A stretch of 63,681 bases of DNA from an uncultured Alistipes sp. (GCA_910576555.1 CAJTIY010000008.1:1-63681), one strand, 5' to 3'; positions 24,615 to 33,932 are shown, numbered from the stretch's first letter. Program-made: numbers and translations. Notes: generated from the sequence alone by a model not told the origin.

Positions 24615-27344
24615 TTATTTCTGGTTGAGCGCTGCGTGAGCGGCCGCCAGACGTGCGATGGGCACGCGGAAGGGCGAGCAGCTGACGTAGTTCAGACCCG
24701 CATAGTGGCAGAACTCCACCGACGAGGGCTCGCCGCCGTGCTCACCGCAGATGCCGCACTTGAGGTTCTCGCGCGTGCCGCGGCCCTTGAACACCGCCTC
24801 GCGGATGAGCTGGCCGACGCCGTTGCGGTCGAGAATCTGGAACGGATCGTTCTTCAGGATGCCCTTTTCGAGGTATACGGGCAGGAACTTCGAGATGTCG
24901 TCGCGCGAGAAGCCCAGCGTCATCTGCGTCAGGTCGTTGGTACCGAACGAGAAGAACTGCGCCACTTCGGCGATCTGGTTGGCCGTCACGGCGGCGCGCG
25001 GCACCTCGATCATCGTGCCGACCATGTACTCGATGCGGTCGTTGCGCTCCGAGAATACCTGCTCGGCCGTGCGGTCGATGATCGACTTCTGGTAGCGGAG
25101 CTCCTTGTGGTTGCCCACCAGCGGCACCATGATCTCCACATGCACGGGCGTGCCTGCGGCCTTGACGTTCATCGCGGCCTCGATGATGGCGCGCGCCTGC
25201 ATCTCGGTGATCTCGGGGTAGGTGTTGCCCAGACGGCAGCCGCGGTGGCCCAGCATCGGGTTGAACTCCGCGAGCGACTCGACTTTGGCGACGATCTTCG
25301 CCAGCGGCAGGTTCATCTCCTCGGCCATTTCGCGCTGACCCTTCTCATCGTGGGGCACGAACTCGTGCAGGGGGGGATCCAGCAGGCGGACGGTCACCGG
25401 ATAGCCGTTCATGGCCTTGAACAGACCCTCGAAGTCGCCGCGCTGGATGGGCAGCAGCTTCGCGAGCGCCACGCGGCGGCCGGCCTCGTCGTCGGCGAGG
25501 ATCATCTCGCGGATCGCCTTGATGCGGTCGCCCTCGAAGAACATGTGCTCCGTGCGGCAGAGACCGATGCCCTCGGCACCGAATGCGAAGGCCTGTGCGG
25601 CATCCTTCGGCGTGTCGGCATTGGCGCGGACCTTCAGCACCGAGTACTTGCCGGCCAGCTCCATGAGCTGCCCGAAGTCGCCCGACAGGTCGGCGGCCTT
25701 CGTGGCCACCTCGCCGAGGTAGACCTCGCCGGTCGAACCGTTGAGCGAGATCCAGTCGCCCTCCTTCACCGTGAAGCCGTTCACCTTGATCGTGCGTGCC
25801 TTGTAGTCGATCTCCAGCTCGCCGGCGCCCGATACGCAGCACTTGCCCATGCCGCGTGCGACGACCGCCGCGTGGGAGGTCATGCCGCCGCGTGCGGTGA
25901 GGATGCCTGCGGCGTCGAGCATGCCCTTGAGGTCCTCGGGCGAGGTCTCGATGCGCACCAGCACGGCCTTCTGACCCGTTGCGGCCAGCACCTTCTCGGC
26001 CTCCTCGGCGAAGAACACCACGGGACCCGTAGCGGCGCCCGGCGAGGCGGGCAGACCCTTCGTGATCACCTGCGCGTGCTTGATGGCCTCCTTGTCGAAG
26101 ACGGGGTGGAGCAGCTCGTCGAGCTTCGCGGGCTCGCAGCGCAGCACGGCAGTCTTCTCGTCGATCAGACCCTCGCGCAGCATGTCCATCGCGATCTTGA
26201 CCATCGCGGCGCCCGTACGCTTGCCGTTGCGGCACTGCAGCATCCAGAGCTTACCGTCCTGAATCGTGAACTCGATGTCCTGCATGTCGGTGAAGTACTG
26301 CTCGAGATGGTGCTGGATTTCGTTCAGCTCGGCGTAGACGGTGGGCATCACCTCCTCGAGCGAGGGGTATTTGGCTGCACGATCCTCCTCCGAGATGTTC
26401 TGCGCTTTGGCCCAACGCTTCGAACCCTCGACGGTGATCTGCTGCGGGGTGCGGATGCCGGCCACGACGTCTTCGCCCTGCGCGTTGATCAGATACTCGC
26501 CGTTGAAGATGTTCTCGCCCGTCGCGGCGTCGCGCGAGAAGGCCACGCCCGTCGCGGAGTTCTGGCCCATGTTACCGAACACCATCGCCTGCACCGACAC
26601 GGCCGTACCCCACTCGGCGGGGATGTTGTTGAGCTTGCGGTAGAGGATGGCGCGCTCGTTCATCCACGAGCCGAACACGGCGCAGATGGCGCCCCAGAGC
26701 TGATCCCACGGGCTGGCGGGGAAGTCCTCGCCCGTCTGGGCCTTCACGGCGGCCTTGAACTTCGCGACGAGCTCCTTCAGGTCGTCGGTCGTCAGGTCGG
26801 TGTCGTTCTTCACGCCGCGCAGGGCCTTCTGCTCCTCGATGATCACCTCGAACGGATCGTGGTCCTCCTTCGACACGGGTTTCATGCCGAGCACCACGTC
26901 GCCGTACATCTGCACGAAGCGGCGGTACGAGTCCCATGCGAAACGGGGGTTGCCCGAGAGCTTCGCCACGGCCTCCACTGCCTCGTCGTTCATACCGAGG
27001 TTGAGGATCGTGTCCATCATGCCCGGCATCGAGGCGCGTGCGCCCGAACGCACCGATACGAGCAGGGGCTTCTCCTTGCCGCCGAACTGTCGCTCGGTGA
27101 GGCGCTCGATGTTCTTCACCGCCTTCTCGACCTCCGGACGGAGCATCTCGATGACGGCCTCCTTGCCGTGCGCATAGTATTCCGTGCACACCTCGGTGGT
27201 GATCGTGAAGCCCGGAGGTACGGGGATGCCGATGAGGTTCATCTCCGCGAGGTTGGCACCCTTGCCGCCGAGCAGTTCGCGCATTTTGCCGTTGCCCTCG
27301 GCCTCTTTGTTGCCGAAGGTGTAGACTCGTTTAACGTCTGCCAT
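24615..27344 (-). CDS. ppdK: Pyruvate, phosphate dikinase
   Basis: Interconverts pyruvate, ATP and phosphate with PEP, AMP and pyrophosphate, giving reversible glycolysis/gluconeogenesis. The 909-residue chain has the N-terminal nucleotide-binding domain (LLGGKGANLAEM), the swivelling phosphohistidine domain with GGMTSHAAVVARGMGKCC (His about residue 491) and the C-terminal PEP/pyruvate domain with FGTNDLTQMTLGFSRDD and the catalytic Cys in CGICGEHGGEPSS. Length is somewhat above the usual 875-890. A TATCTTTA box lies about 64 bases upstream on the minus strand. Confidence 0.98.
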   Translation of the reverse strand: MADVKRVYTFGNKEAEGNGKMRELLGGKGANLAEMNLIGIPVPPGFTITTEVCTEYYAHGKEAVIEMLRPEVEKAVKNIERLTERQFGGKEKPLLVSVRSGARASMPGMMDTILNLGMNDEAVEAVAKLSGNPRFAWDSYRRFVQMYGDVVLGMKPVSKEDHDPFEVIIEEQKALRGVKNDTDLTTDDLKELVAKFKAAVKAQTGEDFPASPWDQLWGAICAVFGSWMNERAILYRKLNNIPAEWGTAVSVQAMVFGNMGQNSATGVAFSRDAATGENIFNGEYLINAQGEDVVAGIRTPQQITVEGSKRWAKAQNISEEDRAAKYPSLEEVMPTVYAELNEIQHHLEQYFTDMQDIEFTIQDGKLWMLQCRNGKRTGAAMVKIAMDMLREGLIDEKTAVLRCEPAKLDELLHPVFDKEAIKHAQVITKGLPASPGAATGPVVFFAEEAEKVLAATGQKAVLVRIETSPEDLKGMLDAAGILTARGGMTSHAAVVARGMGKCCVSGAGELEIDYKARTIKVNGFTVKEGDWISLNGSTGEVYLGEVATKAADLSGDFGQLMELAGKYSVLKVRANADTPKDAAQAFAFGAEGIGLCRTEHMFFEGDRIKAIREMILADDEAGRRVALAKLLPIQRGDFEGLFKAMNGYPVTVRLLDPPLHEFVPHDEKGQREMAEEMNLPLAKIVAKVESLAEFNPMLGHRGCRLGNTYPEITEMQARAIIEAAMNVKAAGTPVHVEIMVPLVGNHKELRYQKSIIDRTAEQVFSERNDRIEYMVGTMIEVPRAAVTANQIAEVAQFFSFGTNDLTQMTLGFSRDDISKFLPVYLEKGILKNDPFQILDRNGVGQLIREAVFKGRGTRENLKCGICGEHGGEPSSVEFCHYAGLNYVSCSPFRVPIARLAAAHAALNQK

Positions 27345-27407
27345 AATTTTTTGAGATTGTTTATTGAGTTGTTACATGTTTCGTGTTTCGGCGGCCTCGT
27401 TCTTAAA

Positions 27408-27415
27408 TAAAGATA
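27408..27415 (-). promoter_or_regulatory. Possible -7 box of ppdK
   Basis: TATCTTTA on the minus strand, one base off TAnnTTTG, 64 bases upstream of the ppdK ATG. No -33 TTG seen at the expected place. Confidence 0.4.
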
Positions 27416-27473
27416 CGGGCGCGCCGTAGCGGACAGCGAATATAGCGAAACTTTTCGGAATATCCAAAAAATT

Positions 27474-28304
27474 CTACTCCAAGTAGACGAATACCGGCAG
27501 CGCGTAACTGCACCCGCTCCGATAGCGTCTGCTGTCGTAGGTCGGCGACGGATAGCCCGTTGCGTCGTCGAGCAGGAAGCGGCGGAGGTAGACGTCGCCG
27601 CCGCGCAGGCGGAAGGCCGTGTCGGCGAGGATCCGGTCGCGCATCCGCCAGCCGCCCCGGGCGCGGATGTTGCCCCGTCCGGCACGCTCGGCCCGGGCAT
27701 GCCCGTCGCGGAGTCCGCAGGCCGCGGGATCGGCCGGAGCCGCGCGTCCCGCAACGATCAGCCGCACGCCCGGATGTTCGTCGCGCAGATCGGCGATGAG
27801 CCCTCCCGCCATGCGGGCGTCGCTGCAGAGCAGCAGCCCCACCGTGTCGCGGAGTCCCTCGCCGCGGCGCAGCAGGCCCTCGACGTAGAGGTAGCGCCGG
27901 CCCGGTTCGACGTAGTGCGGGAAGAACCGATCGCCGTGGTAGAGCAGGGCGAAGTCCATGCCGTCGAGCGAGTTGAGCGTGCGGTGGAGGTAGCTGTAGT
28001 CGCCTTCGACCGTCGCCGCGATGTCGCGCACGACCTCCTCGTTCTCGACGCTCCACAGAGCGACGACGGGCAGCGCCATCGAGTCGATGACGGCGGCCGC
28101 GCAGCGCACCTTGCGTGCGTAGCGCTCCGCGGTCCAGCGCAGCCGCCCCTCGGGCGTGTAGTCGCTGTCGTCGTAGAAGAGCGCCGGCAGGGTGTCGTGG
28201 AAGTGGTCGAGGTCCCAGTAGGCGATGCCTACGGGCGGCCGGGCCGCGAGGGCGACGCAGCCCGTGCAGAGCAGCAGGGCGAGTGTGGTGCGGAGCGGGA
28301 ACAT
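27474..28304 (-). CDS. Secreted EEP-fold protein lacking catalytic residues (pseudoenzyme)
   Basis: A 276-residue exported protein (signal MFPLRTTLALLLCTGCVALAA). It aligns by eye with the secreted endonuclease/exonuclease/phosphatase proteins of Bacteroidota: DDSDYTPEGRLRWTAERY, ALWSVENEEVV, SYLHRTLNSLDGMDFALLY and PTYDSRRY near the end. Every catalytic position I can place is changed: the N-terminal Asn-Val-Glu-Asn strand is YWDLD, the metal Glu before VEN is Ser, the Gly-Asp-Phe-Asn-Asp loop reads GRAAP, and the terminal Ser-Asp-His is Ser-Tyr-Ala. The frame is intact, so it may be a binding protein or a recently dead gene. Divergent from a FUSC-MFS transporter. Confidence 0.75.
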   Translation of the reverse strand: MFPLRTTLALLLCTGCVALAARPPVGIAYWDLDHFHDTLPALFYDDSDYTPEGRLRWTAERYARKVRCAAAVIDSMALPVVALWSVENEEVVRDIAATVEGDYSYLHRTLNSLDGMDFALLYHGDRFFPHYVEPGRRYLYVEGLLRRGEGLRDTVGLLLCSDARMAGGLIADLRDEHPGVRLIVAGRAAPADPAACGLRDGHARAERAGRGNIRARGGWRMRDRILADTAFRLRGGDVYLRRFLLDDATGYPSPTYDSRRYRSGCSYALPVFVYLE

Positions 28305-28452
28305 GGAGCGAGGGTCGTTGTCGGAGCCGGCGGGGGCCTGCCCGTCGTTATATACGTTTTTCCGCGGCCCTTTGTTTCGCTCGGTGCCGGACCGCCGTGC
28401 GAAGGCGTTTTCGGCGCGTTTCTTGTTCCGCGTGCGGGTAAAATCGCTCGAC

Positions 28453-30375
28453 ATGGAAAAACAGAACATGCCGCTCCGCGCGCGCCTGCTGGCCGCCGTC
28501 GCGCGGGTGCATCCCTTCGTGCTGACGGTCGTCTGCCTCGGTGTGCTGCTGGCCTACCTCATGGGCATGTACGTCACCGGATCGTTCCACGCAGCCTCGC
28601 GCTGGATGGGGGCCATGCTGGCCTGCACGTCGGTGGTGGTCGTGCTGCAGAAGTCCGCCTACAAGGATTCGCTCCCGGTGGGGCTCACGCGGATCTTCGG
28701 CACCTTCGTCGGGGCGCTCGTCGCCTACGTCTATCTGATCTGCTTCCCCTTCACGGTGGTGGGCATGCTCGCCTCGGTCTTCGTGCTGGAGATGATCTTC
28801 ATGATGCTCGACATCTACAACAACGGCCACATCGCCACGATGACGCTGCTGATCATCATGCTCGTCTCGCAGATGACCCCCGACGCCGATCCGGCCGTCA
28901 ACTGCATGCTGCGCTTCTTCGAGTCGGCCGTGGGCGTCGGCGTGGGCGTCGGACTGCTGTGGCTCATCGAGCAGTGGAACCGCTGGCGGCAGCGGCTGCT
29001 CCGCATGGGGCAGCGCACGGACCAGCAATCCGTCGGCATGGACGACATGCCGCTGCGCTGGGGCCACTTCCGCGTGCTGATCGTCGCCTCGCTCGGGCAG
29101 ATGACGGGCGCCGCGCTGGCCACGCTCGTCGGTATCGTGCTCCCCATGCTGCGTATCGCCGACCACGGGAGCCTCTCCCCGCTGCAGCAGGGCGCGCTGG
29201 CCGCCACGAGCCTCGCGGGCATCACAGCAGGTTCGCTGCTCATCGGCCGCTGGAGCGACGAGCGGGGCTACCTGTTCTTCTTCCGCGCCTGCCCGGCGCT
29301 GATTCTGGCCGCCGCGCTGCTCGCCTACTTCACCGACGGGATGACGGGACTCGTTTTCGCCCTCTTCTTCATGGGGTTCGGCATCGGGGGCGGCTACAGC
29401 TTGGACTCCGACTACGTCTCCGAGATCATGCCCCGCCGCTGGCGGCTGACGATGGTGGGCGTGGCGAAGGCCTTCTCGGCTCTGGGCAACATCTTCGTGG
29501 CCGTGGCCTGCTTCTTCCTGCTGCGCACGTGGCACGACCCGCAGCTGTGGAACCGCCTCTTCCTGCTCATCGCGCTGCTGGCCGTCGTCATGCTGCTGGC
29601 CCGCGTGCGTTTCGCGCAGAGCCCCGGGTGGCTCTACGCCCACGGCCGCGACGAGGAGGCCGAACGCGCCGTGCACTATTTCCTCGGGCCCGACGTGGTG
29701 ATCGGCGAGCTGCGCGACCGGCCCCGCAAGGGGGCTGCGCCGGAGCCTTCGTGGCGCGATCTGTTCCGGGGCGGCAACGCCCGCAAGGCGATCTTCAGCG
29801 GCGTGCCGTGGGCCTGCGAGGGGGTGGGCGTCTACGGCGTGGGGGTCTTCCTCCCGGTGCTGCTCATGGCGCTCGTGCCGGGGGCGGCGCACGAGGGGGC
29901 GTTCGACCGCATCGTCCGCTCGGTCGAGCTGACCGCGTGGATCAACCTCTTCATTCTGCCCGGTTTCGTCCTCGGGTTGCTTTCGGTCCGCCGCCGGTGC
30001 CACGTGCGGACCCAGACGTGGGGTTTCCTCCTCTGCGCCGCGGGGCTCGGGGTGCTGCTGCTGGCGCAGCTGCTCCACGCTCCCGTGTGGCTCTCGGTGG
30101 TCGGATTCATGATCTTCGAGCTCTTCCTCAATGCGGGACCCCATCTGATGACCTTCATCCTGCCGCCCCAGATCTACCCCGTGGCCGAACGGGGCGCCGG
30201 CGCCGGATTCGCGGCCGCCTGCGGCAAGGCGGGCGCGGTGCTCGGCGTCTTCTTCATGCCGCTGCTGCTCCGCTGGGGCGGCATGACGCTGGTGCTCGCG
30301 ACGGTGATCCTCCTCCAGCTCGCGGGGGCGTGGGTCACGGCCGCGCTCGGCCGCAAGATCCTGCCCTGCCGTTGA
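28453..30375 (+). CDS. FUSC-MFS fusion transporter
   Basis: A 640-residue inner-membrane protein joining two transporter-type regions. Residues about 20-180 have six hydrophobic segments and look like the FUSC/aromatic acid exporter membrane domain (QKSAYKDSLPVGLTRIFGTFVGALVAYVY and FFESAVGVGVGVGLLWLIEQW flank it). Residues about 203-640 form a major facilitator core with the loop 2-3 signature GRWSDERGYLFF and a mid-loop SPGWLYAHGRDEEAERA typical of sugar/metabolite porters. The start ATG 28453 fits; the ORF is open upstream but without a better start. Likely exports or imports organic acids or sugars. Divergent from the EEP-fold gene. Confidence 0.85.
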   Translation: MEKQNMPLRARLLAAVARVHPFVLTVVCLGVLLAYLMGMYVTGSFHAASRWMGAMLACTSVVVVLQKSAYKDSLPVGLTRIFGTFVGALVAYVYLICFPFTVVGMLASVFVLEMIFMMLDIYNNGHIATMTLLIIMLVSQMTPDADPAVNCMLRFFESAVGVGVGVGLLWLIEQWNRWRQRLLRMGQRTDQQSVGMDDMPLRWGHFRVLIVASLGQMTGAALATLVGIVLPMLRIADHGSLSPLQQGALAATSLAGITAGSLLIGRWSDERGYLFFFRACPALILAAALLAYFTDGMTGLVFALFFMGFGIGGGYSLDSDYVSEIMPRRWRLTMVGVAKAFSALGNIFVAVACFFLLRTWHDPQLWNRLFLLIALLAVVMLLARVRFAQSPGWLYAHGRDEEAERAVHYFLGPDVVIGELRDRPRKGAAPEPSWRDLFRGGNARKAIFSGVPWACEGVGVYGVGVFLPVLLMALVPGAAHEGAFDRIVRSVELTAWINLFILPGFVLGLLSVRRRCHVRTQTWGFLLCAAGLGVLLLAQLLHAPVWLSVVGFMIFELFLNAGPHLMTFILPPQIYPVAERGAGAGFAAACGKAGAVLGVFFMPLLLRWGGMTLVLATVILLQLAGAWVTAALGRKILPCR

Positions 30376-30389
30376 GCGGCGCATGCGGC

Positions 30390-30433
30390 GACGGCCCGCA
30401 GGAACTCCACCGGGGAGCCTCCTGCGGGCCGTC
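30390..30433. terminator. Long hairpin between convergent transporter genes
   Basis: A 14-bp perfect stem (30390-30403 with 30420-30433) with an inner CTCC/GGAG pair, placed between the 3' ends of the FUSC-MFS gene and the urea transporter gene. No T run on either strand, so termination efficiency is uncertain. Confidence 0.5.
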
Positions 30434-30451
30434 GTCGTGCGGAAAAGGGGG

Positions 30452-31456
30452 CTATGCCTGCCGGCCGTTCCAGTCGGAGTGGTCGGGTTTCGGCTGCTCG
30501 TCGAACTGCAGGCGGGGCAGCAGGAAGAGCCATGTCGCCACGCAGAAGGGGGCGGTGAGCGTGGCGATGCCGAGCGGCGCCGTGAGCGAGTTCATGCCGG
30601 CCTGAATGAAGAGCGTCGCCGCGATGCCCAGCAGGGCCCACAGCGAGGAGCGGAGCGTGGGTCGGTGGAATACCGTGGCGAGGGCGATGGCCGTCAGCAC
30701 GGGGCTGAAGCCGTAGAGTCCCGTGGCGATGGCGCTCCGTTCGGCACCGAAGGCCCACGCGCCGAGCAGCGCCGCGGCCGAACCGATAGCGGCCCAGAGC
30801 GCCGCCTTGCGGTCGGCGACGAGGAGTCCGAGCAGGAAGAAGAGCCCCGTGACCCACGAGTCGATGAGGAAGACCTGCGAAAGCCCCTTGAGCCATCCCT
30901 CGACGAGGTCGCCGAAGGGCAGCCGGCCGAGCGCTGTCACGGCCGCGGGCAGCTCGGGCGTCGCCATGTGGGCGGGCGGCATGCCGTGCATGGCGCGGGC
31001 GGCGAGCAGGAAGCACCACGTGCAGAAGACGAAGGGGAAGGTCAGCGAGTTGACCCGCCACGGGGCCATCACGTTGTTGAAGGCCGTCCGCACCCACGTC
31101 GTGAGCGCGGCGCAGAAGACGAGTGCCAGCCACATCCCCGCCGTGCTCCCGAGGAAGGTCGGGAAGGCGCAGCCCACCAGAATGCCGTTGAAGCCCCAGA
31201 GCCCCTGCGCGCCGTCTGAGGCCGGGAGGCCGAGCAGCCGCCCGGTGAGGGTCGCGGCGACGAGGCCCAGCAGCGCGCCCCAAGCCACGAGGCCCGTGCC
31301 CTGCTCGTAGGCGCCCCAGAAGATGCCGGCGAGGAAGAGCAGTCCCGTCCAGACGTTGTTCTGGAACATCACCTGCCCGGCGCCGCGCAGCAGCGAAGCG
31401 CCGAATTCGTAGATTCCGCCGCGCATCGGGGCGACGGTCGTAGTCGTGTTTTTCAT
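30452..31456 (-). CDS. Urea transporter (UT family)
   Basis: A 334-residue inner-membrane channel of the urea transporter family, passing urea down its gradient to feed the neighbouring urease. The internal repeat typical of the fold shows as GLWGFNGILVGCAFPTFLG in the first half and GLYGFSPVLTAIALATVF in the second, with NSLTFPFVFCTWCFLL and NSLTAPLGIATLTAPFCVATW as the paired second blocks. About ten hydrophobic spans. It is 162 bases downstream of ureD with its own -7 box between, so it may be expressed separately from the ure operon. Confidence 0.92.
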   Translation of the reverse strand: MKNTTTTVAPMRGGIYEFGASLLRGAGQVMFQNNVWTGLLFLAGIFWGAYEQGTGLVAWGALLGLVAATLTGRLLGLPASDGAQGLWGFNGILVGCAFPTFLGSTAGMWLALVFCAALTTWVRTAFNNVMAPWRVNSLTFPFVFCTWCFLLAARAMHGMPPAHMATPELPAAVTALGRLPFGDLVEGWLKGLSQVFLIDSWVTGLFFLLGLLVADRKAALWAAIGSAAALLGAWAFGAERSAIATGLYGFSPVLTAIALATVFHRPTLRSSLWALLGIAATLFIQAGMNSLTAPLGIATLTAPFCVATWLFLLPRLQFDEQPKPDHSDWNGRQA

Positions 31457-31559
31457 CGTTCAGTCGTTGTTTTGCGGGCGGTGGCCCGGCGGCCTCCGGT
31501 GCGCAGGGCCCCGCCGCCCGCCCGAAGGCGCGCGGGGACCCTCGCCCGAAGGCGGGTTG

Positions 31560-31567
31560 CAAAGATA
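31560..31567 (-). promoter_or_regulatory. -7 box for the urea transporter gene
   Basis: TATCTTTG on the minus strand, 104 bases upstream of the transporter ATG (31456) and just after ureD. A matching -33 TTG is not clear. Confidence 0.5.
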
Positions 31568-31618
31568 GGGAATATTCGTCTCGTCGGGGCCTGTCGGGCG
31601 ATCTTCCGCCGGCGCGGC

Positions 31619-32533
31619 TCACCGCCACGGAAACTCCGGCGGCAGCGGCCGGCCCTGCGTCTCGAGCCGCACGTCGGAGCAGAAGGCGCGCACGAGGCGC
31701 TTCACGGGGCCCGTTTCGCGCCCGAGCGCCTTGTAGAGCAGGCCGCAGTCGTTCGGCAGCCGCGAGATGCCGGCCGCCAGCCCCGCATCGCGGTCGATGA
31801 AGGCCTCGGTGCGGTCGTAGAGGCGGTCGGCATGTTCGGGCGGGGTCAGCACGACGACGTTGGCGAAGACGTCGTAGCCGTTCATCGTGCCGAGCGTCTC
31901 GGGCCGGTGCGCTTCGGGCCGCACCACGAACTTCTCGCGGAACAGCGGCGTGCCGTCGGGCCGCTCGGCGTGCGTGCAGACCGAGAGGATGTCGTAGGCG
32001 AAGCGCTCGCCCGCGCCGAAGTGCTTGCGGCCGCTCATGTAGATCTCGGCGTAGAAGAGCGTCGCCGAGGGGGCGACGCGCAGGGTCGTGTCGGCCCGGA
32101 AGCGCGTGTGCCGGCAGGGGATCGTCGGCTCGGGCAGATACTCCATGTAGGCCTCCTCGTCGAGTTCGAAGCGCTGCGTCAGCGCCGCGTGGTTGTAGCG
32201 CATCTCCGCGAGCTTGGTCGCCGCGCCCGTCGAAATGTGGGCGCAGGCGCCGCGCCGCAGCGTGATGTGCTGCTCGTAGCGGTCGCCGTCGACGTTCGGG
32301 CCTCCCGAGGAGAGGATGTAGACGCACGGCATGTCGGGCATCTCCTCGTCGAAGTAGAGCGCCTGCTGCACGATCAGGGGCGCGCGGCGCTCCCATTCGC
32401 GCAGGATCGAGCGGCCCGAGGCGTCGCGTTCGAAACCCAGCCGAAGGTAGCCCGTCTTGCCCGGCGTGCCGACGGGCATCGCCGGGGGCTGTGCGAGGTA
32501 GGGCGCCATTTCGCGGGCGCCCGACTCCCTCAT
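31619..32533 (-). CDS. ureD: Urease accessory protein UreD
   Basis: A 304-residue member of the UreD/UreH family that docks on apo-urease with UreF and UreG during nickel-centre assembly. Recognisable blocks are GKTGYLRLGFERD near the N-terminus, YILSSGGPNVDGDRYE, ISTGAATKLAEM and YMEYLPEPTIPCRHTRF in the middle. Its ATG overlaps the ureG stop as ATGA, so the two are coupled. In this locus ureD is the last gene rather than the first, the order seen in Bacteroidota urease clusters. Confidence 0.93.
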   Translation of the reverse strand: MRESGAREMAPYLAQPPAMPVGTPGKTGYLRLGFERDASGRSILREWERRAPLIVQQALYFDEEMPDMPCVYILSSGGPNVDGDRYEQHITLRRGACAHISTGAATKLAEMRYNHAALTQRFELDEEAYMEYLPEPTIPCRHTRFRADTTLRVAPSATLFYAEIYMSGRKHFGAGERFAYDILSVCTHAERPDGTPLFREKFVVRPEAHRPETLGTMNGYDVFANVVVLTPPEHADRLYDRTEAFIDRDAGLAAGISRLPNDCGLLYKALGRETGPVKRLVRAFCSDVRLETQGRPLPPEFPWR

Positions 32534-33192
32534 CGCGCTCCGGCCGCCGCGGCCGGCTCCTCCCGCTTGCGCAGGTCGATGTCGAAAAGCGCCATCCGTC
32601 GGATCAGCGCCAGCAGCTCCTCGATCCCTTCGCCCGTCATGCAGTTGGTGAAGACGAAAGGCTTGCCCGGACGCATCGCCTCCGAGTCGCGGCGCATCAC
32701 CTCGAGGTCGGCGTGGACGTAGGGGGCCAGATCGGTCTTGTTGATGACGAGAATGTCCGATTGCGAGATGCCCGGACCGTCCTTGCGGGGGATTTTGTCG
32801 CCTGCGGCCACGTCGATCACGTAGATGAAGAAGTCGACGAGCGCCGGGCTGAACGTGAGGGTGAGGTTGTCGCCGCCCGATTCGATCAGCACGATCTCGC
32901 CGTCGGGGAAGCGCGCCTCCATCTCCTCGACGGCGGCGATGTTCATCGAGGGGTCCTCGCGCACGGCCGTGTGGGGGCAGGCGCCCGTCTCCACGCCGAT
33001 GATGCGCTCCTCGACCAAGACGCCCTTGAGCATCTTGCGGACGTGTTTGGCGTCTTCGGTCGTCACCACGTCGTTGGTGATCACCAGCACCTTGTAGCCC
33101 ATCTCCAGAAGACGGGGCGTGATCGCCTCGATCAGGGCGGTCTTTCCGGAACCGACGGGTCCGCCGATTCCGATTCTGCATGTGTTGTTCAT
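32530..33192 (-). CDS. ureG: Urease accessory GTPase UreG
   Basis: SIMIBI-class GTPase that powers nickel delivery to urease. The 220-residue chain has the P-loop GIGGPVGSGKTAL, the nickel-binding Cys-Pro-His in ETGACPHTAVRED, the switch IESGGDNLTLTFSP and the guanine-specifying VINKTDLAPY. Length is slightly above the usual 205 because of an Ala/Arg-rich C-terminal tail. It starts 41 bases after ureF and its stop overlaps the ureD start. Confidence 0.97.
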   Translation of the reverse strand: MNNTCRIGIGGPVGSGKTALIEAITPRLLEMGYKVLVITNDVVTTEDAKHVRKMLKGVLVEERIIGVETGACPHTAVREDPSMNIAAVEEMEARFPDGEIVLIESGGDNLTLTFSPALVDFFIYVIDVAAGDKIPRKDGPGISQSDILVINKTDLAPYVHADLEVMRRDSEAMRPGKPFVFTNCMTGEGIEELLALIRRMALFDIDLRKREEPAAAAGAR

Positions 33193-33233
33193 GGGTAAAA
33201 TTATGGGTTATCGGTCGAAAAACGAGGGCTCGG

Positions 33234-33926
33234 TCAGTTCATGAACATCCGCTTGAGCCCCTTCTCGTGCAGCGAGGCGAGGATGTCGACCTGCGGCACG
33301 AAGGCGTTCATCTCGTCGAGCTCCATCGCGCGCACGGTTTCGTAGAGCGCGTCGGCCTCGTCGCCGAGCCGGAAGAGGATGCGCTGCGTGTCGTAGTGCG
33401 AGACCCGCACGCAGCGCAGCGCGGCGCTCGCCACCATGTTCGCCGCACCGTACTGCTGCGCCGCGAAGAGCGCCCGTTCGGAGAGGCCGCAGGCGGCGAA
33501 GACGATGCCCTGCGCCGCAGGGTAGGTGCCCGGCGTGCGGCCCGCGGCGATGTCGGCGAGCCACGCCTCGATCTCCGCGTCGGGGAAGATGTGCACGGCC
33601 AGCTCGGCCATCTTCTTCCCCATGCGGCAGGTCATCAGCCGCGCCTCGGCGTTGAGCTTGCAGCGGATCGCCGCGCCGTCGGCCTCCGCGATGCCCGCCC
33701 GGTCGCGGGCGAGGTAGCTCCGGCGGGCATGCAGCGCCGCGATGCCGTCGGTGAAGGCCGCCTGCCGCACGATGTCGCGCGTGTAGGCTTCGAGCGTCGC
33801 GGCATCGTGCACCAACCCCTCCTCGGCGGCCGTTTCGAGGCCGTTCGAGAAGGAGAAGGTGCCTACCGGGAAGGCCGAGTCGGCGAATTCGAGCAGCCGG
33901 ATCAGCTGCATGGCGTTCTCGGACAT
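33234..33926 (-). CDS. ureF: Urease accessory protein UreF
   Basis: An all-helical 230-residue chaperone that acts with UreD and UreG in urease activation. The N-terminus LLEFADSAFPVGTFSFSNGLETA is the best-conserved UreF block; it is followed by RDIVRQAAFTDGIAALHARR and, near the C-terminus, AALRCVRVSHYDTQRILFRLGDEA. The gene starts 6 bases after ureE. Spacing and order leave no doubt about its place in the operon. Confidence 0.94.
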   Translation of the reverse strand: MSENAMQLIRLLEFADSAFPVGTFSFSNGLETAAEEGLVHDAATLEAYTRDIVRQAAFTDGIAALHARRSYLARDRAGIAEADGAAIRCKLNAEARLMTCRMGKKMAELAVHIFPDAEIEAWLADIAAGRTPGTYPAAQGIVFAACGLSERALFAAQQYGAANMVASAALRCVRVSHYDTQRILFRLGDEADALYETVRAMELDEMNAFVPQVDILASLHEKGLKRMFMN

Positions 33927-33932
33927 GGCGCT

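Noticed and set aside
24636..27410. 924-codon plus frame over ppdK
   Set aside because: Antisense to ppdK; His/Arg/Val-rich false frame.
27699..30605. 968-codon plus frame over the EEP-fold and FUSC-MFS genes
   Set aside because: Runs in a different frame across two convincing genes; Arg/Gly/Ala-rich.
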